Shown here one piece after another: positions 1-9,653 of a stretch of DNA of 51,020 bases. The notes below the pieces were generated by a model that saw only the letters and a program-made list of their open reading frames with translations, had not been told where the DNA came from and ran no database searches. Made by a program: the position numbers and the translations under genes. Origin of the DNA: Verrucomicrobiota bacterium (GTDB taxonomy: Bacteria; Chlamydiota; Chlamydiia; Chlamydiales; Rhabdochlamydiaceae); assembly GCA_018239665.1 (NCBI GenBank), contig JAFEGV010000009.1, positions 1 through 51,020 of the forward strand, read 5' to 3'. Numbering within the stretch: the first letter of the stretch is position 1; each line of letters begins with the position of its first letter.

Positions 1-1501
<1,501 letters not shown>

Positions 1502-1600
1502 CTAGTTTTAGGAAATAAGATTTATGAAATGGGAATTTGAAATAATCAAAATGGGCCTGTGAGTTTTTTTTACTTTTGCTAACCTGGAAGGAGTTTGACA

Positions 1601-3244
1601 ATGTTCAGAATGATCCAAAAAAGGATTGTTTTACTATGCATTACCGCATTTTTTCCTCTATTCATTTATGCATTGAATGCTGACTGGACCTTTCCTCCTG
1701 CCACCATATCGACAACAGGAATAAATGGGACATCACCATCTATCGCTATTGACCCGTCTGGCAATGCCCTCATTGTTTGGGTAGAGAATGGGTTTGTTCT
1801 TTCTCGATCAGGAACGGAAATCGGAGGCTGGGGGGCTTCAACGACTATTTCCGGTTCCGGTGCTTCTAATCCCCTCATTGGAATGGACGGGCTTGGGAAC
1901 GCAATTGCAGTTTGGGTAGAAAATGGACTCATTAAGTCACAGAACAAACCTGCTAATCAAGCTTGGTCTGGGATCACAACAACGCTTTCTGCAGCAGGAG
2001 CTTCATCTCCTCAGTTTGATATCAACTCAAATGGCGCAGCCACGGTTGTTTGGCTCATAAGCGATGCCCTTCAAGCTGTTACAGGAACATTTAATACTGG
2101 ATGGGGCTCAGTTCAAACGATTTCAGCTTCCGGAGCTTCATCCCCTCAAGTTGCTATTGATAGTGCGGGGAACTCTGTCGCTGTCTGGGTGCAGTTAGCT
2201 AGCTCGATTCCAACTATCTATTCATCTTCTCTTCCATCAGGAGGAAGCTGGTCAACTTCCACGATGATTTCAACCTTGGGCCAAAACTGCGCCTCTCCGA
2301 GCATCGATGCAACTTCTTCCGGAGATGAAAAAGCGATAGCCGTTTGGTTTTCTTATGACGTTTCGAGTGGGAATTATTACAATGTATATGCCCAAGCAGC
2401 TTCGCTTCAGCTAGATGGAAGTTGGGGTGGGGCTATATCGCTTTCTTATGCTGGAAAATTTGATCCGCATCAGTATAAAACGAAGGTTCTTATAGACCCC
2501 TATGGAGCCGCTACTGCAATGTGGAACTACTCGCAAGATGGTTCTTTTTTTAACTACATGTATTCTTCAAAGCCCAAAGGTGGGTATTGGTCTGTCAATG
2601 ATGTATTAATTATTCCAAATGCCGCTGCGAGTGGATTTGACGTAACCGGAGAGTCAGATGGTGATGTCATTAGTTGTTGGATGACGCTGGACGATACTCA
2701 GACAAATCTAATTGTTCAGACCGCAATCGCTGGCTGCCAGCAGCTTTACGTCGATCAGGGTAGCCAGGGTGAGGGTTCTGGAACTAGTACCAGTTTAACT
2801 TGTCAGTTGATGTGGGGAGATTATCAGACATTATCGCAAGGTTCTTCAAGCGGGTATCCAATCATTGCAAGCAACTCTTCTAACAATTATGTCTATTTGG
2901 CGGCTTCTTGGTTAAGTTTTGATGGCGCCAACACAATCGTTCAAGCTTCACTTGGAGGAGTAGACGACCCTTTTCCGCCAACGGGGCTTGCCGTTTCTCA
3001 AGCAATTGCTAATTACGGATTATTAAACGATACTTATAATACCCTTACATGGACAGCTAGCGTGTCGATTGATGTATATGCCTATAAAATCTTTCGCAAT
3101 GGGATATATATCACTACGGTTCCATCAAGTCAGCTCCAGTGGGTGGACCACAATCAGGTTGCCAATCAATCTGTGACATATGGCGTGCAGGCAGTTATTA
3201 CATCTCAAATAGTCAGCGAAATGGCAACAGTCACTTGGCCTTAG
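1601..3244 (+). CDS. Exported propeller-like repeat protein with C-terminal Fn3-like domain
   Basis: ATG at 1601 is preferred over the upstream TTG because GGAAGGAG lies at 1585-1592, about 8 nt ahead. The protein has 547 residues. A Sec signal peptide covers roughly the first 25 residues. Then come at least five copies of a roughly 43-residue unit with the core (A)S.P.I..D..GNA.AVW, for example ASSPQVAIDSAGNSVAVWV. These look like the four-stranded blades of a beta-propeller or sialidase-like fold. The last ~90 residues (starting near PPTGLAVSQ) resemble an Fn3-type domain with an 'AYKIFRNG' strand. No catalytic residues can be pointed to. A close paralogue lies on the minus strand at 6549-8123. 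Likely a secreted or surface protein that binds a host or glycan ligand; the function is unknown. Confidence 0.82.
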   Translation: MFRMIQKRIVLLCITAFFPLFIYALNADWTFPPATISTTGINGTSPSIAIDPSGNALIVWVENGFVLSRSGTEIGGWGASTTISGSGASNPLIGMDGLGNAIAVWVENGLIKSQNKPANQAWSGITTTLSAAGASSPQFDINSNGAATVVWLISDALQAVTGTFNTGWGSVQTISASGASSPQVAIDSAGNSVAVWVQLASSIPTIYSSSLPSGGSWSTSTMISTLGQNCASPSIDATSSGDEKAIAVWFSYDVSSGNYYNVYAQAASLQLDGSWGGAISLSYAGKFDPHQYKTKVLIDPYGAATAMWNYSQDGSFFNYMYSSKPKGGYWSVNDVLIIPNAAASGFDVTGESDGDVISCWMTLDDTQTNLIVQTAIAGCQQLYVDQGSQGEGSGTSTSLTCQLMWGDYQTLSQGSSSGYPIIASNSSNNYVYLAASWLSFDGANTIVQASLGGVDDPFPPTGLAVSQAIANYGLLNDTYNTLTWTASVSIDVYAYKIFRNGIYITTVPSSQLQWVDHNQVANQSVTYGVQAVITSQIVSEMATVTWP

Positions 3245-3519
3245 AGACGTTCTAATTCAGGGAACATCTATTAGAATTTTCTTTAAGACTTTAAATCTAC
3301 CGTTGGCTATTTATTGGTCAATCTCATGGGAGAAATTCTAACGATATAGGTCGGGGATTTCTTAATGGCATGGGCAAGGAGTAATGTTCCCGTCCATGAT
3401 CACCACCGGTTTTTAGGTGTGGATTTCTTGTCTCATGAGGTTTTCAAAAGAGGCCGTTTTTCCACGATTTTGAACAGCGTTCTTTTGTACATGTCAACCC
3501 TATTATTTTAGGTGAATAT

Positions 3520-3933
3520 ATGTTTCGTGCCGTTTTTTTTCTTTGTGCGTTGATTAGCTCATTGAGTGGTTTTTGCGATCAGAATGCCACTTATTCGTCT
3601 GCTGTAACAGCGGGTGATTTCATCTATGTGTCGGGACAATTACCGGTTGATCCGTCGACGGGGACTTTGATCGAAGGGGACATTCAAACTCTCACTAACC
3701 AAGTTATTAATAATATGGAGCACTTGCTCAAGGTCAAAGGGGTTACATTAAAGCAGGTGATAAAAACACAGGTATACCTGACAGATATTCGAGATTATGA
3801 TGCAATGAACGCTGCTTACGGACAACGGTTTAATTTCCAATATCCGCCGGCAAGAGATGTCGTAGCAGTCTCAGATCTGCCTTTCAATGCGCGACTTGAA
3901 ATATCATGCATTGCCTATAAGAACAGAAATTAA
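3520..3933 (+). CDS. Exported RidA/YjgF/UK114-family protein, copy 1
   Basis: A 137-residue protein. After a ~19-residue hydrophobic signal peptide (start ATG with AGGTGA just upstream) comes a complete RidA domain with VSGQLPVDP, the QVYLTDI strand and the PPAR motif. Arg112 corresponds to the carboxylate-binding arginine of active RidA enzymes (Arg105 in enteric RidA). RidA proteins normally hydrolyse reactive enamine/imine intermediates in the cytosol, so an exported copy is unusual. It is about 70 percent identical by eye to the second copy at 5447-5860, with the same length and signal-peptide layout. The two copies flank a glycosyltransferase gene. A terminator hairpin follows at 3942-3969. 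The fold is certain; the periplasmic substrate is unknown. Confidence 0.9.
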   Translation: MFRAVFFLCALISSLSGFCDQNATYSSAVTAGDFIYVSGQLPVDPSTGTLIEGDIQTLTNQVINNMEHLLKVKGVTLKQVIKTQVYLTDIRDYDAMNAAYGQRFNFQYPPARDVVAVSDLPFNARLEISCIAYKNRN

Positions 3934-3941
3934 TGTCGATC

Positions 3942-3969
3942 GCCCTTTTCATCTGAAAAGGGCTTTCTT
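3942..3969 (+). terminator. Rho-independent terminator after exported RidA copy 1
   Basis: A perfect 10-bp stem (GCCCTTTTCA at 3942-3951 with TGAAAAGGGC at 3954-3963) is followed by TTTCTT. It lies 9 bp after the stop codon. Confidence 0.8.
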
Positions 3970-3984
3970 GGACAAATCCGTTTC

Positions 3985-4069
3985 AACTCGACTTTGCCCC
4001 TTTTTGGATATAAAGCCCCCGCGAACAAATAGACGAGCAGGCGAGCCCAAAAAGGTGCAAAGTCGAGTT
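3985..4069. repeat. 23-bp inverted repeat around a 39-nt loop
   Basis: Bases 3985-4007 and 4047-4069 are reverse complements over 23 nt with one mismatch (AACTCGACTTTGC... pairing with ...GCAAAGTCGAGTT). The loop is GC-rich. There is no T-run after the 3' arm, and a normal terminator already sits just upstream, so this is more likely a small mobile or REP-like element, or an RNA hairpin, than the terminator. Confidence 0.75.
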
Positions 4070-4449
4070 AAAGGCTCTTACTCCATAAAATCTCCGTAGG
4101 TCCACCGTCAAAGAAGATTAGAGCTTGCATAGAATCCACGTGAAAAACTAAATTTCTTTTTCTAGGTTTCATGAAAGTTTTTTGATGTTAGCGCTTTTTG
4201 CTCAGCTTCAAAAAAATCCCTGAAACACTGAAAAGCAGGTAATTAGTGATGTTCAATGGCCTGATCAGGAAAAAATGTGGAGCAGCTCTTTCACTTATTG
4301 CTACACAGCATCTACAGGATCGAATTCCCATTCCTCATTTCCCGCCACTGAACTCTCATCCCCTGATCAACGGTTAAGAAGAGCGGATCAGTTGTTGCCG
4401 GGATGACGATTGAACAACAATAACTAACTTTAAAGAAGAGAGGTGAGAT

Positions 4450-5385
4450 ATGTGTAAACGAATCAGGATGAGATGGGGTGCATTCCTCCTGCTTTCCTTG
4501 GTGATGTTATTATCCAAGAGAGCCGATGCCCACGAACTATCAAGCAACGATGCTCAACCTAAAAAGTATTGTTTTTCGATCTGTTCGTTGATTTCGAACG
4601 AAGAAAAATACCTGAAAGAATGGATCGAATACCACAGAATGGTTGGAGTAGACCATTTCTATTTGTACAACAATGGAAGCCGTGACCGTACAAAAGACGT
4701 GTTGGGACCTTATATCAAAGAGGGGCTGGTCACATTGGTCAATTGGCCTAATCGGCTGCCAGCAAGTATGGAAGATGATGCCTTGTGGGCATTGACAGTT
4801 CAATTGCCCGCATTTGAAAATGCGGCTAAGTATCTGGCAATAAAGGACTCGAAATGGCTTGCTGTTGTCGAAGTCGATGAGTTTATCGTCCCTGTTAATG
4901 CACGGACGATCCCCGAAGTTTTGGCAAATTGCGATGAATTTCCCGGGATTCAAGTCACTTCAGACTATTTTGATGCTTCTCGAGACAATCAAGTCCCCAA
5001 ACGAAACCTTGTGATCCAAACTGTGGAATTAACAAGCGCTCCGGAGCAAAGAATTGAAAGAAGTGTCGAAAAGATCATCCTGAGACCGGAACGTTACACT
5101 TCATTCACTTGGCCTCCCTATAAATGCAATTTCAGAAATAACGAGCCTGCGCAAAAAATCAGCAAAGGGCAATTGCGCATCAACAAGTATGTCAATCGAT
5201 CCCGAGGAGCTTTGAACTTTGCCAAAATCAAAGATAAGATCCGCCTTGATAACCGGCAGATATCCCATGATGAACTTCATATGGTGCTCGAGGTTGGATA
5301 TGAAGTGGAAGATCAGGAACGGGCAATATTTCGCTTTGTTCCAGAATTGCTGAAGAAGATGGGTTTTGAAAGCGGGGCGATTTGA
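4450..5385 (+). CDS. Exported glycosyltransferase, GT92/DUF23 or GT2-like
   Basis: A 311-residue protein with ATG after a strong GAGAGGTGAG. A signal peptide or anchor covers residues 1-27. The start of the catalytic domain, CSLISNEEKYLKEWIEYH, and the following HFYLYNNGSRDRT are typical of the GT92/DUF23 and 'Glyco_tranf_2_4' families. They have an E-x-x-Y-L-x-E-W-I-x-Y-H block and an N-x-S-x-D-x-T block. The acidic VEVDEFIVP segment is the likely metal/nucleotide-sugar motif (DxD equivalent). Such enzymes normally transfer sugars from UDP-sugars in the cytosol; the leader here implies membrane anchoring or export, for which no sugar-nucleotide donor is obvious. It lies between two exported RidA paralogues. 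The family is fairly sure, the acceptor unknown. Confidence 0.78.
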   Translation: MCKRIRMRWGAFLLLSLVMLLSKRADAHELSSNDAQPKKYCFSICSLISNEEKYLKEWIEYHRMVGVDHFYLYNNGSRDRTKDVLGPYIKEGLVTLVNWPNRLPASMEDDALWALTVQLPAFENAAKYLAIKDSKWLAVVEVDEFIVPVNARTIPEVLANCDEFPGIQVTSDYFDASRDNQVPKRNLVIQTVELTSAPEQRIERSVEKIILRPERYTSFTWPPYKCNFRNNEPAQKISKGQLRINKYVNRSRGALNFAKIKDKIRLDNRQISHDELHMVLEVGYEVEDQERAIFRFVPELLKKMGFESGAI

Positions 5386-5446
5386 CATGTTGAGCGAGCT
5401 CTACTGAAAACTGTAGACTGACCCTTAACCAAGAAAGGAGTAGATT

Positions 5447-5860
5447 ATGTTCAGACTATGTTTATTATTATCCCTTTTTTTCGCAACGAATGCGGCTTTT
5501 TCTAAAGAAAAGGCGGCTTATTCTTTAGCGGTAAACGCAGCGGATTTTATCTTTGTATCAGGACAGGTTCCCGTTGATCCGTCAACAGGAGAATTGATCC
5601 AGGGGGATATTGAAACACTGACTAATCAAGTCATTGATAACTTGCAGCATGTTCTTCGACTGAATGGCGCTGATTTAAATCAGGTCGTTAGCACAGTTGT
5701 CTATCTTACAGATATTCGAGATTATGATGCAGTGAATCAGGTTTATCAACAGAGGTTCAACTTTCAATTTCCTCCGGCTCGCGATGTAATCGCCGTTTCA
5801 GATCTATTGTATAATGCACGGATTGAAATTTCTTGCATTGCCTATAAGAAAAGACACTAA
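5447..5860 (+). CDS. Exported RidA/YjgF/UK114-family protein, copy 2
   Basis: A 137-residue paralogue of the 3520-3933 gene. ATG follows AAAGGAG at a good distance. The signal peptide is about 19 residues (MFRLCLLLSLFFATNAAFS). The RidA core has VSGQVPVDPSTG, VVYLTDIRDYDAVN and PPARDVIAVSDL, with catalytic-type Arg112 kept. The C-terminal segment ISCIAYK is shared with copy 1. The gene stands 61 bp after the glycosyltransferase stop and could share its transcript. A terminator with a T-run follows at 5889-5917. The two copies differ mostly in the leader and in surface positions, so both are probably functional. Confidence 0.9.
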   Translation: MFRLCLLLSLFFATNAAFSKEKAAYSLAVNAADFIFVSGQVPVDPSTGELIQGDIETLTNQVIDNLQHVLRLNGADLNQVVSTVVYLTDIRDYDAVNQVYQQRFNFQFPPARDVIAVSDLLYNARIEISCIAYKKRH

Positions 5861-5888
5861 GCCGATTTTTTTATTTTCCCTAATAAGA

Positions 5889-5917
5889 AGCCCGTTTCAG
5901 ATGAGACGGGCTTTTTT
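5889..5917 (+). terminator. Rho-independent terminator after exported RidA copy 2
   Basis: An 11-bp stem with one G-T pair (AGCCCGTTTCA at 5889-5899, TGAGACGGGCT at 5902-5912) is followed by six T residues. Confidence 0.85.
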
Positions 5918-6142
5918 GATGGAATTTGCCTGATCAAATATAAAACAGGCGGCAATAAGGCCATCAGATTTTCGCTGATTTATTTTTAACTTTTACATTT
6001 GCGGGTCTAAGTTCAGCGCTTTCTTAGCAAAGCTTTGAAAAGTGTCCTCTAGTTCAATTTTTAGCAGTCCGGAACAGTTGAATCCAGTCGGGCTGCCTAA
6101 AATGCCCTTTCCACTCCAGCATTGTTGTTTAGTCAAATAAAC

Positions 6143-6315
6143 AGACTGAGACCGTTCCATAATTCAGCGATCAAGAAAAAAACAGGACAAGTTGATGAGA
6201 TTTCGATTTTGAGCGAGCCCGCATATGCGGGACGCCCCATAGAGGGCGAGTGAAAATCGAAAGAGCGCAAAATGAATGTTTTTTCGATCGATCAATTATG
6301 CAACGGTCTCAGACT
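6143..6315. mobile_element. MITE-like multi-hairpin palindromic element, copy A
   Basis: Outer arms at 6143-6164 and 6294-6315 are 22-nt inverted repeats with two mismatches. Read inward, the right arm begins AGTCTGAGACCGTT. Pairing continues inward between the GATC/A-run regions. Inside lies a perfect 10-bp stem (6201-6210 with 6253-6262), the palindrome CCCGCATATGCGGG (6218-6231) and CGCCC/GGGCG. It has no coding capacity. It shares the 13-mer TTGATGAGATTTC and AGTCTG-type ends with the element at 24899-25144, so both probably belong to one non-autonomous family. Confidence 0.7.
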
Positions 6316-6548
6316 AAGAAATTATAAAAACATTCTGCTGTCCAAGCTAGAAAAGATCATCTTCCTATCTTGTTAACGTCTGAGATAAGTATTAGCTTCG
6401 CATAATGGTGAATTGTTCGAAGAAGGTGTTCCTGACTATTGTTGATGAGGCGAAGGGGAAGGGGTCTAAAAGAAGCGTGGCCTCAGACGCATTTTATACA
6501 CAGGAACTGTGCAAAAAAATTGTCTGGGCCAAGCTATTGTTTTACTTC

Positions 6549-8123
6549 TTAGGGAAATGTGACAGTGACAACTTCGCTTTCTGTGTTAGCGTTGTCTACA
6601 GCTGAGACGCCATACGTCACGGCTCCATTTTGCACTTGGTTATTATCGATGTAAGAGAGGGTCCCTGAATCGACAAAGCTCAGGATCTCATTGCCTCGAT
6701 AAACGATATAGCCTGCCAGGTTTGGATCTGTGCTGGCGCTCCATGTGATCGTATTGAAGTACTCGCTGAATACTCCAAACTGATTGACATTCTGGGTAAC
6801 GGCGGGACTCGAAGGAGGGATGACAAGGGTGCCGCTTCCTGTGGATGTTTGAAGGAGGTTGTTCGATCCATCGAAGCTGAGCCACGCTGTTGCTCCATTC
6901 GTGTCAGTTCCTCCTGTAATGACAGCAGCGATTTCTGGAAAAGCGTTTGAAGTTCCCATGGAAATCGTAACGGGGCTTGTCCACCCGCCTGCATTGGTTC
7001 CTCCAATGTGAGACTCTCTTGTCTGAATCACCGCAGATGATGTTCCTGGATCAAAGGTCATATAAACCACGAACAGGTCGCCAATAGGGCTTACAGCCAT
7101 ATCGATTGAATAGGAGTATAAGCTTGCCGCCAGGGTAAATGGGGAAGTCCATTGTCCAAAAGTATCTCTTTGGGTTGCTTCAACTCGGAAAGAAGCTCCA
7201 TCAAGGGAGTTTGACCAAGCAGCTACAGGCAAGCCTGTATTGCTGTAGAGAACTTGTAATGCCAGGTTTGCTGGATTTTCTTGGCCGGAACTTGACAGAG
7301 CGATAGGGGAGCTCCAGGCTAAAGCTGTGGCTGAATAAGACACCGCTTGAACTTGGACGCTCGAATAGATCGATCCGGAAAGATTGTAAGTAAACCATAC
7401 CGCTGTGGCATTACCGTTGGGATCTACTGCAATTTGAGGAAGCACACTGTTTGTGTCCGCATTGGAAATGGTTGCAGCTGCAGACCAGGAGCCTGCAATA
7501 GCTTTGCTTGAAGCAAAAATATTTTGGATCAGGGAGACGCCATTTTGTGCATGCCATACAGCAAAAACAGTGCCATCATCTCCTATCGCCACTTGGGGAG
7601 AATCGGCGCCTGATGCTGAAAGGGTGTCAGCTGCTGACCAGCTTCCTCCGAACAGATGTGTCGAAGATTTGATCAATCCGCCTTCCACCCATACTGCAAC
7701 GAGGTCTCCATTGGACCGCACCGCGATCTGAGGAGCGGAGGAGCTTGATGCCGAGAGGCTTGTTGCGCTGCTCCAGGAGCCGCCAAAAGGCTTGTTTGCA
7801 GTCTTTACCGCACCGCCTTCCACCCAAACAGCTGTAGCGTTTCCGCTTGGATCGACAACGAGCTGAGGGGAAGTTGCGCTGGCGCCTGATAGGGTTGCGA
7901 GTGTGTCCCATGGGTTGTTCAGGGGTTTTGATCTGGAAACAACCAGTCCGTTTTCAAGCCATGCCGCAACGACATTACCACTTGTATCCATCCCGATATG
8001 GGGCTCAGATGCATCGACGCCTCCAGAGGAGATCGTTGTAGGAGGGGAAGACCAGGAGTCGATTTCATTACTCATCAAGTGCGCCGAAACGCATAGACAT
8101 AACGCTGACAATATTCTTTTCAT
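6549..8123 (-). CDS. Exported propeller-like repeat protein, paralogue 2
   Basis: The start is ATG at 8123, with AAGGTGG 5 nt upstream; a GTG three codons earlier lies within that ribosome binding site. The protein has 524 residues. It has a signal peptide of about 18 residues (MKRILSALCLCVSAHLMS) and then repeated ~43-residue units such as ATSPQLVVDPSGNATAVWVE and SVLPQIAVDPNGNATAVW. An Fn3-like C-terminus (ITWSASTDPNLAGYIVYRG) follows. Domain order and repeat consensus match the 1601-3244 protein, so the two arose by duplication, with one copy now inverted. Likely secreted or surface-exposed and non-enzymatic as far as can be seen. A beta-propeller fold is inferred from repeat length only. 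Confidence 0.82.
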   Translation of the reverse strand: MKRILSALCLCVSAHLMSNEIDSWSSPPTTISSGGVDASEPHIGMDTSGNVVAAWLENGLVVSRSKPLNNPWDTLATLSGASATSPQLVVDPSGNATAVWVEGGAVKTANKPFGGSWSSATSLSASSSSAPQIAVRSNGDLVAVWVEGGLIKSSTHLFGGSWSAADTLSASGADSPQVAIGDDGTVFAVWHAQNGVSLIQNIFASSKAIAGSWSAAATISNADTNSVLPQIAVDPNGNATAVWFTYNLSGSIYSSVQVQAVSYSATALAWSSPIALSSSGQENPANLALQVLYSNTGLPVAAWSNSLDGASFRVEATQRDTFGQWTSPFTLAASLYSYSIDMAVSPIGDLFVVYMTFDPGTSSAVIQTRESHIGGTNAGGWTSPVTISMGTSNAFPEIAAVITGGTDTNGATAWLSFDGSNNLLQTSTGSGTLVIPPSSPAVTQNVNQFGVFSEYFNTITWSASTDPNLAGYIVYRGNEILSFVDSGTLSYIDNNQVQNGAVTYGVSAVDNANTESEVVTVTFP

Positions 8124-8480
8124 GAGAACCACCTTAGTTGTGGATTGATCAACATGATTTTCGCCTCAGCAAAAAGGAGAAAATCTCCATAAGCTTTACC
8201 GCTTATAAGAGGAACAATAAAATCAAAGTAGACTTTTTTTGAAAAGAAATAGTTTTATCTAAAACCGATATCTTACGGGAAAGATTTTTCTCTCGAAAAA
8301 ACAGAGTCATTACTTAGTAAAACTCCCTAATTTCGGTTTCAGTTTCGTATCCAGTTTTGCGCTAACTTAATGTTCGGCTTTTTTATATTTCGACGAATAA
8401 TTGAAAAAAAATTTTAATTTTTTATTTACTTTTGTTTTTTAAAAGTTTATGGCTAAGAAAAGAACAAGGTCTCTGTTTTC
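8124..8480. promoter_or_regulatory. AT-rich divergent promoter region
   Basis: A 357-bp gap separates the divergent genes at 8123 (-) and 8481 (+). It becomes extremely AT-rich between about 8380 and 8450 (runs of A and T). It must hold promoters for both genes, but I cannot pick a convincing -35/-10 pair. Confidence 0.4.
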
Positions 8481-9512
8481 TTGGAGGAGGGGGTTCATAT
8501 TCGAAAGAATAGATTAAGCCTACTAGCTGTTACTGCGGTTTTAGCAATATATGCATACCAGATCCAGGGTAAGCAAGGGCCTGCTTCATACTTAAAAACC
8601 AAGAGCAAGGCCCAGGTCAGACGGTGGCCTCCACAGTCGATCGGCAGCGGCGCTGCTGCCCACACTGCGCGAGCAAAGGAAGTCTTGCAGGGTTCGAACG
8701 GTTATAACTCTGAAAGGTGGAATAAAAAACCGATCCCCAAACGTGTGACGGCGTTCGGCGTTGTCGGGAACGGCATAGGGTATGATGGAGGCTACACCGG
8801 CCTCGATGTGATGTTCGCTCCTGAATATCCGGCATTTGCCGTTATGCCTTTCATAGAGGCGCAGGGGATATTTATCTTTGAGAACCAGTGGGCTGCCAAT
8901 TTAGGGGTCGGCGGAAGGTCTCTATCAGACAAGATCCCTGCGATGGTTGGTTTCAACGCATTTTATAGCTTTCGCGAAGGGGACCAAGGCTCGTATCATC
9001 AGCTAGGCCTTGGAGGGGAACTGATCGGTAGACGATGGGAGCTCAATGCAAATGCCTATATCCCTCTCGGAAAGACCCATCATACTCGAAAATGTGTCTG
9101 GGATGATTATATCGGCGATTTTAAAGCGGTCCGAAGGAAAAAGGAAAGGAGTTTGTTCGGGGGGAATGCCGCATTGAGCGTTCTAGCCGTCAAGGCAGGA
9201 GATTTCATGCTGTATGCATCGGGCGGGCCCTATTTTCTAACCGGGAAATCGGCTCATCCGCAAGTGTGGGGAGGGCAGGTTGCCATTCAACCTCAGTATG
9301 GCGATTATTTTGCCTTGTCGTTCATCGTGAGCAGCGACAACTTCTGGGGGACTTTGTATCAAGGGGGATTCGTTATTTCCCTGCCTTTATACCAATTCAC
9401 CAAGCTTAGAAAACCTCGCGTGGTGACAAACCGCCAAATTTATCAGCCTGTCAAGAGGATGATACCGATCATTCCTCTGGAAGAGCGCTGCTGCTGGAAG
9501 TCCAACTTCTAA
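8481..9512 (+). CDS. Outer-membrane beta-barrel protein, inverse-autotransporter-barrel-like
   Basis: About 337-343 residues. The middle region (FNAFYSFREG, YHQLGLGGEL, RWELNANAYIPLG) resembles the intimin/invasin-type inverse autotransporter barrel, where an N-x-F-Y-D strand is followed by an L-G-x-G-x-E strand and a N-x-Y-x-P-L strand. There is no passenger or Ig-like domain, so it would be a stand-alone barrel. A hydrophobic leader (LSLLAVTAVLAIYAY) is present. The start is odd: the only in-frame standard-type codon is TTG 8481, which touches the GGAGGAGG ribosome binding site. ATT at 8499 stands at the ideal distance from that site and would give a normal signal peptide. The family assignment is moderate; outer-membrane location is likely. 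Confidence 0.66.
   Translation: MEEGVHIRKNRLSLLAVTAVLAIYAYQIQGKQGPASYLKTKSKAQVRRWPPQSIGSGAAAHTARAKEVLQGSNGYNSERWNKKPIPKRVTAFGVVGNGIGYDGGYTGLDVMFAPEYPAFAVMPFIEAQGIFIFENQWAANLGVGGRSLSDKIPAMVGFNAFYSFREGDQGSYHQLGLGGELIGRRWELNANAYIPLGKTHHTRKCVWDDYIGDFKAVRRKKERSLFGGNAALSVLAVKAGDFMLYASGGPYFLTGKSAHPQVWGGQVAIQPQYGDYFALSFIVSSDNFWGTLYQGGFVISLPLYQFTKLRKPRVVTNRQIYQPVKRMIPIIPLEERCCWKSNF
8483..8493 (+). promoter_or_regulatory. Strong Shine-Dalgarno sequence suggesting an ATT start
   Basis: GGAGGAGGGGG lies inside the nominal frame that begins at TTG 8481. It is 5-10 nt before ATT 8499, and no ATG or GTG occurs nearby in frame. Initiation at ATT, as in infC, is therefore plausible. Confidence 0.5.
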
Positions 9513-9653
9513 AGAAGCACTCTAAAATCTCCATATTAAGTGACCTTGAGATCGTTACCCATCAAAGTTGATGGATGCAACGGTCTTTTCTTGGGAATAT
9601 TAGCATTGTTGCGTATGATGACCAGCTATTCCAATTTTCCTTAAGGTAATCAT

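Larger units (their letters stand above)
3934..4449. other. Intergenic region with terminator and long inverted repeat
   Basis: This 516-bp gap holds the terminator at 3942-3969 and an inverted repeat at 3985-4069, both listed separately. The rest (about 4070-4430) has no credible ORF with a ribosome binding site. It carries short palindromes such as CCTGATCAGG near 4260. GAGAGGTGAG just before 4450 is the ribosome binding site of the next gene. Confidence 0.6.
5861..6548. other. Intergenic region with terminator and MITE-like element
   Basis: A 688-bp gap between convergent genes. It contains the terminator at 5889-5917 and the palindromic element at 6143-6315, listed separately. A 66-codon open frame at 6405-6605 runs into the antisense of the propeller-like gene and has no ribosome binding site, so I do not call it. 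Nothing else is recognisable. Confidence 0.6.

Noticed and set aside
3245-3519. Possible decayed transposase fragment upstream of RidA copy 1
   Set aside because: Short translated stretches looked coding-like, but stops are frequent and no transposase motif could be identified.
3887-4099. 70-codon plus-strand ORF overlapping the RidA 3' end
   Set aside because: It crosses a terminator and an inverted repeat, has no ribosome binding site and no recognisable protein features.
4241-4390. tRNA-like segment with a GGATCGAATTCCC T-arm-like stretch
   Set aside because: No acceptor stem, D-arm or anticodon arm can be built around it.
6405-6605. 66-codon plus-strand ORF near the second propeller-like gene
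   Set aside because: No ribosome binding site and it runs antisense into the 3' end of a well-supported gene.
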